A DNA stretch of 64,000 bases from the NCBI GenBank assembly GCA_033439265.1, contig JAVTVX010000026.1, forward strand, positions 265,501-329,500. The letters run 5' to 3'. Position numbers and translations under genes: made by a program. This document shows positions 39,701-51,800 of the stretch, piece after piece; positions within the stretch are counted from its first letter, which is position 1, and each line of letters opens with the position of its first letter. The stretch is from Dillenia suffruticosa (lineage: Eukaryota; Streptophyta; Magnoliopsida; Dilleniales; Dilleniaceae). The notes beneath the pieces were generated by a model, which was given only the letters and a program-made list of their open reading frames with translations, made no database searches and had not been told where the DNA came from.

Positions 39701-42700
39701 TTCAACTAGGAAAATAAAAAGAGATGCTAACATTGCCGACAAAAACCAGGAAATTTTAATGCAAAGATTTATGATGCAATACACAACAGAAAATTAATTC
39801 ACCAATAACAGATACCACAACAATATTTATGATGCAAAGATTTCATGAAAAAATAAACTCAAGACATCTTTAGGAACAACAAGCACACAAGCTGCTTTAA
39901 AAAAGACCGTCACATCCATGACCACGACCATGACCACGACCTCATTACCTCATATGAACCATAGCCATAAAGTAGCAATGGATCAGAACCGTCAAGCTTC
40001 ACAAGATCCTTTCTATAGACAAGAGATACAGGAATTTGAGTGCCATCAAAAGCAGAAGCCCATTTCCTCTCAGTGATGTAAGCTGACGCATCAAAGCCAC
40101 CCAACACCTAAATTATATTGAGCAAGGTCAACTCATAGCTAACCAACAAAAAATAGAGGGAAAAAAATAATACACTATAAATTATCACATCAATTATTAA
40201 ACCAAAGCTTGCATAAGAAACGACAATTTTTCCGTCAAACCAAGGCATGGTACTCTAAGATGATCATGATACAGAAATCATCCAACTGACCCTTATTTTT
40301 CCTTTTTCAGAATGCTTTTTCGTAGATTCTTCAATTCTTTTTCATGCTTTTTCAACAGAAATTCTGGAAAAAAAAAAAAAAAAAAAAAAAAAAAGCATTG
40401 TTAAAGCAAAGCACATGCTTTTTCATAAAAAAAAAGCATGCTTTTTCCCAAAAAAAAAAAAAAAGATTCCTCGAATATTCTGAAAAGGAATTTTGTGTTC
40501 AGATGTGGTGTTTTCCTAAATGGATGGCTTTCCATTTTTCCAAAATCTAAATTACAGTTGGAGAAGCTCAATTGAGTTTTTCCATAATTTTACAACATTA
40601 CTAACATTTTGGAAAATTCAGTTCTCCAAATTTTCCACCGTTTGTTCATTAATCAGTGCCACTCCCAACATGAATTGGAGCTAAATCATTAACAAGCCTC
40701 TAAAACGAACAAGTCATTCAAAAGATGAAAGATTCTCCAATTCTTGGCTTCGTCCGGATCAAATTTCAAAGAAACTAGATCGCAATTGACAGCATGAAAG
40801 CCTATGGTTGTGAGAAGCAAGATGGAGATGAGAAGATTCAAATCAAAAATCAAAAGACTTTGAAGAGAAGTCCAAGATTGTGAATTGATTCTAGATGTTC
40901 GTAAAGACTTACCAGAAAGAAGTGCAATGAATATAGGTTGCAGAATAAAAGCAGGAGATGTTTCTAATTGGTTTTCTCTGGTATTGGTTTTGATGGCTGA
41001 GAGAGAACAGTTATAAACCCCTCCTCTCCACAAACAGATGCTGATTTTGGTTTTGCCAGGGTAGATAAGATTGCTTTTTGAGACAACCAGGTTTTATCTT
41101 TTTTTGTCATGCATACATGCCCTTATTTACGTTTTTCCATTACTCTATGTTTCAAAGATGAGGTACAAAGATCTATTTAGTAAAATAATTTTTTGAAATT
41201 TAATATTTAGGAAAAATAATTATTGATGTCAGAAGGTTAGGAACAACTTAGAAAATAGCTTTATTTTGAATACAATTTCAATTTTTTCAATTTTTTACAT
41301 GAAAAACAACACATATTGGTCACATTTTCAAATTTTCCAATTTGGAAAAATTCTTTATTGAAAAAAGAGGGGGAAGAAGCAATATTCATCTGACTCAATT
41401 AACTTGAGTGATTACATGGTGTCAAGTGGATTCTAGCATGATTGTCTAAACACACCCAATGCACTTATATTTATACATATCAAAAAGAAGCATTCCCGGG
41501 ATGATAAATATGATGTATAGTTCCTGAGACTCATTCATCTTCTCTATAGGACTTTATTAATTTTCTCCTATTTCCAATAGGCTATTAATTTTTTATTGTT
41601 GTTTCCAAGACTCCCCCCACAAGCCGGAGCATATATGGACAATATGCACCAAGTTTATACAAATATAATAATATATGTGGAGAAATACATGCCAACATAT
41701 TTTTCTAATTTAAGAATTATGGAAATATCTGTTTCCTAAAATATAGAGATTTCGTTGAGAGGAAATCAAGAATTCTTGATTAGAGATCTGTTTCCTAAAA
41801 TATAGGGATTTGATTGAGAGAAAATCAAGAATCCTTGATTAAAGGATATACAAAATTAGGGTAGTTGTTATCTTTCTTTCTACGAAGAATTCTGTATATA
41901 TAGCTCATTAGAGGATCTTGTACAATATATAGAAATAATAAAAAAATAATTTTTCTCTTCTAATTTGCCACATGGTATCAGAGCCCCAGGGATTTTTCTG
42001 GGATTTTCTTCTTCAAGCAACCTTTATTGTTGTGAATTCTTGTTTCCTTTGGGGATCATCGGCCTTCATTGCCATCTCCATTTTTTATTGGCCTTCATTG
42101 TCATCTTTAATTTTTTTGCCCTTTATTGCCACCTCCATTTTTATCGGCTTTCATTGTCATCTCCATTTTTTTCGGCCTGCATTGCCATCTTCAATTTTTT
42201 CATCGGCCTTCATTGCCATCTTCTATTTTTTTATGATCATTTTTTATCCCCGTTATTGTGATCTCCAATTTTCAGCCTTCATTGCCATCTCCATTTTTTG
42301 GCCTTCATTTCCTATTGGTTTCTTGGCCTTGATTGGCATCAACCCTAATCTTTATTTTGGCCTTCATAGCCATCAACCCTCATTTTTTGTCCTATCCCTT
42401 TTGGCCTCAATTGCTCTCAACCCTAATCTTTATTTGGCCTTCACTAGAGCCGTAAGGTTAATTTTCTAGAAAATTCTTAGTTTTTTCCGGCGTTTATAGT
42501 CAATCTTCTTGTTTGTGACTTGCATTAATTGCAGTCACCCTTGACAATTATTTGTCATTTTTTCTTAACCCTAACTATCCCCTATTTCTTGGCCTTCATA
42601 GCCGACCACTGAAGGAAGTCAGAGGTAGCTATGTCATTGTCTGAACAAGTATAGATTCAACAGTCATTGGAACGTCTAAACCTATTGGGTACCCTTGAAA

Positions 42701-45700
42701 AATTTGCTACTGGTGGCTACTCCTTATCACTTTCAGGTAAATCTTCAAACTCTCTTGAATTAAATGTCTTTGATAAAGTGTTTGGAAATTCATGGATCCT
42801 AAACTCAAGAACAACAGACCACATGACACATCTCTAACCATTTTAGCACCTATACACCATGTCCAAGCAATAGAAAAATTACTGTTGCAGATGGAACCAT
42901 GACCACAGTAGCAAGTTTAGGAGATATCCAGATAAACCCTGATCTTGTCCTAAAAAATGTCTTACATCTTCCAAAGTTGTCTGCTAATCTCGTGTCTATT
43001 CAAAAATTTATCAGAGACTTACACTGTCATATTACGTTTTATTCTTCTTACTGTGCCTTTCAGGAACGGGTCGGGGAAGAGGATTGGACTGGCTAAAGAA
43101 AATGATGGACTTTACTATCTTGAGACGCCGACCCTTCCCAAAACAAATTTATCCTCTTCCTTTCTTTCTTCGTCTAATAAAGATGTCATATGACTGCACC
43201 ATTTCCGTCTAGGACATCCTTCGTTTACTGTTTTAAAGATTATGTTTCTTTCTCTTTTCAAGGGATTAGATATTATAACCTTTCATTGTAACATTTGAGA
43301 ATATGCCAAACACACTCGTGTCTCTCTTCCCATTAGTAATAAAAAGAGTTTTTTTCCCTTCCATTTAATTCATAGTGATATTTGGGAACCCTCTACAATT
43401 CCAAATATTTCGGGTTCACAGTGGTTTGTTTCTTTTATTAATGATTGCACTAGAGTCTCTTGGATTTTTCTCCTAAAAAACAAATCAAATGTGAGTGTTG
43501 TCTTTCCAAATTTTCATGCTATGATTCACAACCAATTTGATACGAAAATTAAAAGTTTTCACTCGAATAATGCAAAATATTATTTCAATCAAGTTTTGTC
43601 TCCTTTTTTCACAAAGGAATGAATAATTCATGAATCATCTTGCACTAACACACCTCAACAAAATGGCATAACCAAGAAAAAGAATGATCATCTCCTAAAC
43701 ACTATCCGAGCACTGTTGTTTTATCATAATGTACCAAAACAATATTGGGAGGAAGCAATTTTTACATCTGCATACATCATAAATCGTCTCCCTTCACGGG
43801 TTTCAGGGCTCAAAAGTCCAATGGAAACACTCTCGAAATTCTTCCCTCATTTTCGTACAACAAACAATCTTACTCCTAGAATTTTTGGGTGCACTTCATT
43901 TGTCCATGTCCATAACCATAACAGAGGAAAGTTAGATCCAAGAGCCATCAAGTGTGCTTTTGTTGGGTACTCATCCACACAAAAGGGTTACAAATGCTAC
44001 CATCCACCCATAAAGAAACTTTATGTCTCAGTTGATGTAAGAGAAACCATATTTTACTAAATCTTTTCTTTAGGAGTCATTTACGGTGGAAGATAAGGAC
44101 TTTTATTTTCTCAATCTGCCATCTCGCCCATCGGCTATGTCACCTGTGTCAAAACACCCTCAGTCCAATTTACAATCATCAACTCCATCTGCTGTATCAC
44201 CTGTGCAAAACCCTCAATCTGAACCCAAATTTATCCCTGAGTCCCTACATCCTAATCAAGTGCAGTTTGGGAAAGGAAACATGTACTCAAGACGGCGAGG
44301 TGTAATTAATGCTCTTGAACAAGTCCAACACTCCAACTTGAGTCCTGAAAATAAGATAACTATATCTAAATCTACCCTTGAGGAAGACCAACCTCTAGAA
44401 ACTAAAACCAGGGATCAAGATCTACCTATGGCCGGGAGGAAAGGAACCCGAGGTGTACAAAAAGACCACTGTACCCCTTGTCCTATTTTGTGTCGTTTGA
44501 AAAATTCTCACCGGCCTATAAAACCTTTCTCACAAGTCTAAATGAAATTTCTATTCCAAACACTGTATCCAAGGCATTATCTAAGGAAGAATGGAGAAAA
44601 GCCATGAAAGATGAGATGGATGCATCGGAGAAAAATGAGACATGGGAGTTAGTTGATTTACCAAAAGGAAAGAAGGCAGTGGAATGTAAGTGGGTTTTTA
44701 CCTTGAAATATAAGGTTGATGATTCATTGAAACGCTTTAAAGTAAGGTTAGTTGCAAAAGGGTAAAGGGTACGCTCAAACATATGGAGTCGATTACCAAG
44801 AGACTTTTGCTCTGGTCGCAAAAATGAACAAAGTGAGAATTTTGTTATCGTTGGCAACCAATTATGACTGAGATTTACAGCAGTATGATGTAAAAAATGC
44901 CTTCCTTCATGGTGAATTGGAAGAGGTAATATATATGAATATTCCGCCGGGGTTTGGTGGAGTTGGAGGAAATAAGGTATGCAAATTGAAGAAAACCTTA
45001 TATGGTCTAAAATAGTCACCCCGAGCTTAGTTTGAAAGATTCACTAGAGCAATGGTAGCTATGGGATATAATCAAAGTCAAGGCGATCACACTCTTTTCA
45101 TCAAACACTCAGCTTTAGAGAGAGTTACAGCCCTAATAGTTTATGTGGATGATATAATTGTGACCGGAAATAATGAAAAAGAGAAACAAGCTTTGAAAAA
45201 GTGTTTGATCAAGGAGTTTGGGATCAAGAATTTGGGAAGATTAAAGTATTTTTTGGGAATTGAAGTGGCTCGTTCTAACAAGGGATTTTCATTTCCCAAT
45301 ATAAGTATGTTACTGATCTTCTTATAGAAACAAGGATGCTTGCGAGTAAACCAGTTGGAACATCTATAGAGCCGAATCATAGATTTGAAGAGGCTGTTGG
45401 AGATCATTCAGTAGACAAGATGTACCAAAGATTGGTCGGTAAATTGATATATCTTTCTCCCACCCGGCCGGACATTGCATACTATGTGAGTGTCATTAGC
45501 TAATTCATGCATGATCCTAAAGAAGTTCACCTACAGGCTACCTATAGGATCCTTCATTACTTGAAAGCTAATCCAGGAAAAGAAATACTATACAGAAAGA
45601 ACTCTGAGCTTATTCTTGAAGCCTATACAGTTGCAGACTATGCAGGATCCCCTATGGATCGAAGTTCAACCTCCGGCTATTGCACATTTCTTGGCGGAAA

Positions 45701-48700
45701 TGTAGTGACACGGCGGAGTAAGAAACAAAATGTTACTCGCTCGATCAAGTGCCGAAGCAGAATTCAGAGTAATGGCACAAGGTGTTTGTGAGTTGTTATG
45801 GCTGAAAATTATATTGAAGGACTTGAAAATTAAATAGAGTGGATCGATGAAACTCTACTGTGATAATAAATCAGCAATTAGTATTGAATATAATCCTGTA
45901 CAATATGATCGAACGAAGCATATTGAGATAGACAGACACTTCATTAAGGAGAAACTGGAAAGTGGACTCATTTGCACACCATATGTTTACACGGGAGGTC
46001 AATTGACAAATGTTCTCACAAAAGAACTAAACAATGTTGCATTTCAAGACATTGCTTCCAAGCTGGGAATGGACGATATCTATTCACCAGCTTGAGGGGG
46101 AGTGTGGAAAAATACATGCCAACCTGTTTTCCTAATTTAGGAATTATGGAAATATCTATTTCCTAAAATATAGGGATTTGGTTGAGAGGAAATCAGGAAT
46201 TCTTGATTAGAGGATTTACAAAATTAGGGTAATTGCTATTTTTCTCCCTATGAAGAATTATGTATATACAGCCCTAGAAACTCTTGTACAATATATAGAA
46301 ATAATAAAAAAATAGTTTTTCTCCTCTAATTTGCGACAATATATAATATAAAGAGGACTAGAATGGACTACATTGACCACCAAAATAAGAAAAGGAAAGG
46401 CTTGCAAATTGATTGGAGACATCCTGAAATCTGAAGAGACAACATGAAGCTCTGGAAGATAAATCAGATTCAGCTGGATCAGATGCTGAATTTCCTGCAG
46501 GACTGACTAGATGCTGCAGAAATGAGCAAGTCAAATGAGGGGATGACAAGGAGTTTTGGAAGTTTTGGGTACTGCTGGATCAGATGGCACTCAAGACTAA
46601 GGGAAGGGCTAAGTTCCCGCCAGACCATAATAAGGAGACCAGATTAATGGACAGTGCAAACAACAATTTTGAAACATCTCCGAACCAGATGTGGAAGAAA
46701 CTTTTGATGGAGACCAAACTTTGATGTAGATATGGGAAACTACTTGACCATATGGCAGTTCAGATGGAGACCAGACTTGACGGAGATATAGGAAACTGCT
46801 TGACCAGATGGCAATCCTACAAAAACTTCTACATGACCAAATGATAGTTAAGCTTGACTATGGGAAGGATGATAAGTAACTACTCAAGCTTGACCCCAAG
46901 CTGATTGGAGTCGCATGTCTTGGAACTAACTTTCTACATACTAAAGGACGACGTGACTGAGCTCTCAGGAGACAGGATGAAGGATGACACACTCTGGTAC
47001 AATGTTGAAAAAGGAGGAGGAAGAAAAAATATTCTTATGACTCAATTGACTTGAGTAGTTACATGGTGAAACGTTGATTGCTTATGACTCAGTTGGCTCG
47101 AGTGTTTGAACACACACAGCACACTTATATATATACATATCAAAAAGAAGCATTCCAAGATATAAACATATGATGTATAGTTACCAAATACTCTTTAGAG
47201 GGCTCGATTCATTTCTCCTATTTTCAATTGACCCAATTAATTCTTTATTCCTATTTTGAACAATCTTAAACTTTGAAATATGAACATGTTCTCTGATTCT
47301 CAATTGCAAAATGAAAACCTGAAATGGAGAAGAAATTTAGAGTTGGAAAATGAATTGGTTTTCTGCTACTAAACTGCCCTGTAATCCCAGAGTAGAACCT
47401 GCATCAGAAAGTGAGACTGCCAAACCATCATCGACATAGCCAACCAGCAGAGTATGTCCTCTGTCTTCTCATAGCAATCACTTTCGAGGTGTTTGTTTAA
47501 TATACCAAAGAATACCAAACAGTGCATCCTAAAGACTATCCCATGGGTGATTTGAAAACCTGCCAGCAGCACTCAACAGTCAAGGAAATATCACAGTGAG
47601 GTAGTTTCGAACCAATCTCTAATACCAAATAGAATATCTATAAGGCTCTCGTAGGAGTCAATATTTGGATCCATTGGAGTATCGATAGTCTTAGGATCAA
47701 GCATTGATTTTTCCTCTAGAATGTCTAAGGAATATTTCTCTAAGCAATAGCAATACCTCCACTTCACCAGATTGGGCAATCTCAATCCCTAAAAATCAGA
47801 GTTAAAAATGATAACAGAAACGTTTTAGCTAACAAATACCTTCCAGTGATGACTGTATCATCCACGTATACCAACCATGGAGATGCAAAGACAAGATAGG
47901 GAATGTTGATAGAAGAAAGAGTGAACAGCCTCATGCAAATCATACCGAACTCTTGTACAATAATACTAAACCCTCCAAACCAAGCTCGCAAAGATTGTTT
48001 TGTACCAAATAGAGACCATCATAATCACCATACCGACCTGGAGTCTCCTGTACAAAAAAGCCTACCATGTATATTTCCTCCTTAAGCTCATCGTGCAACC
48101 ACCAAATCAGGCATGTGGAGACTGTCTTAAACCAGGACTCTCCTGAGAAACAAATCCATTTGGTTGCTCCATATATACTTCATTTCATTATACAAGAAGG
48201 ATTTTTCATGTCTGCCTAATAAAGAGGCTGTGAAATAGCAACCATAGATAAAGAATAGCTGAAGAGTCAATTTGGCCACCAAAGAAAAGTATCCTTACAA
48301 TCACATGAGTATATCCTTTAGCAACAAAACAGGCTTTCCTGGAATCTACCTTACCATCCAAACCAACCTAAATAGCAAACCCAATGGAAAACAATAGTAG
48401 GCTTGCCGAAGGGTAAGGGAACCAACTCCCACATTCAACTTCTATGAAAGCAGCCTTTTTGTGGATGAGAAGAGCCTCATTAGCAACCAAGGCAGCAACT
48501 TCATATGCCTTCTAACTCCGACTTCAACACAACAACTTTAGAATTTCTCCAAAGTCATCAACAGCATCATTACCAACCAAAGCAACATAATTTTTCTATG
48601 TCAATAAAAGCAACCTAAATAGAAGAAATGGTGTGATTAGGAGTGAAACTCAAAAAAAATGATTAACAAGGATCATTATGGGCCTTTGGGTCCAGTGGTA

Positions 48701-48803
48701 TCAAGAACTCCTCTCTTGACCTCAAACCTTGAATTCGAGCCCCCATCCCTCCTCCCATGGAACATTCCCCTCTTTGTAAGCAAAAAGATAGAAAAATAAA
48801 AAT

Positions 48804-48841
<38 letters not shown>

Positions 48842-51800
48842 GCAAGGATTTGGACAAGGATTCAATAATCCTTCTAGTTAAACTTGTTGACTTATAAATA
48901 TCTTACCACTAAGGTAAAAGTAACAGAAGTCAAATTCAAACTTTTTAAGTGTAGTCCGAGAAACAAGTCCCCAATGTGTCATGTCTAATAATCTCAAAAA
49001 AAAAAACACTTGGGAACCATCTAGATGAAGGGCTTTGTCATTGTCAAGGGCTTCCCAATTTTTTTATAGAAAAAGAAAAATTATATTTGATAAAGGGAAG
49101 AATATATAAAATCTTCCAGGGATAATAATCTTTAGAAGTGACAAGAAAAAAAGGGTTAAAACACAACTATCCACTAATCTCTCTTCAAGTTTCTAAGGCG
49201 TACACCTCATAAATTCTAGAGGCATGAGCCCACAAAGAAGTGGAAAATAATCTTATCCCATAGAAAAGAAGAATCAATTATCAGATTTCTGAAAATTTTT
49301 GCACTTCGCTCTCTTCAAATACACCGGAGAATAGCTAGAAACGCACACATTCAAAGCAAACGAGCATCTTCTACCTCAAAACAAATGTGGAAGGATACTA
49401 GCGCAAAGCCAAATATTATCACATGCCATAATTAGACGGCTCCGCATCTTCCACACAATAGAATAGAGTAGAAGTAAACAATCCCCGCTCTTAGAACTGT
49501 TATATCACATGACACATACATTCCTGGCATTAGGTGTACAAGGCCCCCTCTTTTGGAGTAGATCATTAATATTAATCTTATCAAGGACCATGGACCAAGT
49601 AAAAGCTCTAACCTTGACAAGAACTTTTGTCTTTCAAATAAGATTGTTTAAAGGAAAATGAGGGTACTAAGGAAGACTAATAAGATGATGAAACAAAATT
49701 TTGCAAGTAAAACCACACTAATGTTTGAAACACTATGGGGAAGTTCATTTCCGTGTAAGATGGAAACTTCTCAATCATTAAGATTATGCAAAACATTAAA
49801 ATGCGAAGAGATCGAATAAGCCTCCCATTCACAAAAATCTCTGATCAGAGCAGAATGAAATCTAGACAACCGAAAAAGAAAAGGCAAAAAGAGAGATAAA
49901 GATAAGTCCCCAATCCACATATCCTCTCAAAATCAAACACGAGAACCATCACCGACCCTAAAAGACGAGATGAATTTCTAAGGACTACACAACAGCAATA
50001 ACAAACCGAGTCTTAATTCCAATAATTTAGACTCAGCCATTTGAAAGACAAATTTGGAAATGATTAAAAAAAAGATAAATAAATAAAAATATATATATTT
50101 TTAAAATATGTTAATTTAATTTGTGCGGATTCTTCTACACCACTCATTCCTATCTAAGATCATCTTCTCATCTAAACTCTTAACTATCATGTCTTTTCGA
50201 ATAACTTGTATCCAAGTTTTCAGCGATTTACCCCTACGTTTTACTAAATCTCTTATATTTAAGTTCTCAGTCCTCCTAACCGATACGTCATTAGGTCTTT
50301 TTTGCACATGACCAAACCATCTCAAAAGATACTCTCACATCTTATCCACAATTGAACTAGCTCCCAACGTGTTACGAATATCTTCATTTTTAATTCTCTC
50401 TTTTAGTTTTGTCACACATCCACCTAAATATTCTCATTTCTGCTACGGCTATTTCTTGTTCTTGTTGTTGTTTAATAGTTCAACACTCAATACCATACAA
50501 TAATGCAGCTTTAAACGCAATTCTATTAAACTTTTCCTTCAAATGCAGTGGTATCGTGTGATCACAAAGAATTCCGGATACCTTTCTCCATTTCATCCAA
50601 CCCACTTGAATATTATGGTTCACATCCCCATCTATGTTGTCATCATTTTGAATGATGGACCCTAGATATCTAAATCGTTCACTTTTGGGTATATTTTGTC
50701 CATCTAACTTAATCTTTTTTTTATCATTCCGATAACTGTTGCTAAACCTACATCTCATATACTCAGTTTTCGATCTACTCAATCTAAACCCTCTGGATTC
50801 CAATGTACCACTCCATAACTCTAATTTAGCACGAATATCCTCCTTAGTTTCATCAACTAACACTATATCATTTGCAAAAAATATACAGTCATCTTGAATG
50901 TTTTTTGTGATTTCATCTATTACTATTGCAAAGATGATAATACCAAATCTTGATAGAGCCCAATGTTAATGAAGAAGTTATCGCTCAAACCCCCGCAAGT
51001 TCTTACATCGATAACAGCTCCCTCATACATATCTCTAATGAGATTAATATATTTTGAGGAGATCCATTTTTTCATCAACACCCATCACAATACGTCTCTC
51101 AAAATGTTATCATATATTTTTTTTATATCAATGAATACCATATGTAAGTCTCTCTTATGTGCTCTATAAGTCTCTATCAAATATCTTAATAAGTAGATTG
51201 CTTCCACGATAAATCTCTCAGACGTAAATCTAAATCGATTTTGAGATACATTTATCTCCGATCTCAATCTATGTTCTAGCACTCTCTCCCGTAATTTCAT
51301 GATGTGGCTCATAAATTTAATTCCTCTATAGTTAGAGCAATCTTGTATATCTCTTTTATTCTTATATAGCGGTATAATTATACTCTTCCTCCGTATTCAG
51401 AGCATTCTCTTGATTTGTCAAATTTTGTTGAAAATATCCATCAATATTATTGTACAAAATTCATCTAATATTCTCACACTTCTATAGGGTTGCCACAAGG
51501 TCCTATGGTTTTATTATTTTTCATTCTTTTTAAAACCTCCTTTACTTCATAAAGACGAATTTTACATTTAAAATCTCTATTAATCTTTTTTACAAATATC
51601 TCGATATTTTCTATATTCGTTGTACCCATAATATTGTAGAGATTATCAAAATAATCCCTCCAATGCTTTCTCATATCCTCATCCCTTATAAGTATATCAT
51701 TAACTCCACTCTTAATACACCTCACTCCATTTAAATCTTTTCCCTTTCTTTCCCTTATCTTGACAATTCTATAGATCTCTCTTTTTCCGTCTTTAGTCTC

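Larger units (their letters stand above)
41356..47262 (-). mobile_element. LTR element split by a later copia insertion
   Basis: Direct repeats of about 255-260 bp at 41356-41610 and 47003-47262 share TTACATGGTG, CATATCAAAAAGAAGCATTCC and ATGATGTATAGTT. The right copy is preceded by CTCTGGTACAAT, like a minus-strand primer site, and the left is followed by CTCCCCCCACAAG, like a complemented polypurine tract. The element is therefore minus-oriented, with a non-coding interior of about 0.7 kb (41611-41675 and 46339-47002). Flanking TTCTT/ATCTT could be an imperfect duplication. Likely non-autonomous copia kin, old. Confidence 0.65.

Noticed and set aside
41972-42469. A 165-codon hydrophobic frame that looks like a small membrane protein
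   Set aside because: It is a translation of the T-rich minisatellite in the copia leader; the overlapping frame gives an equally repetitive peptide.
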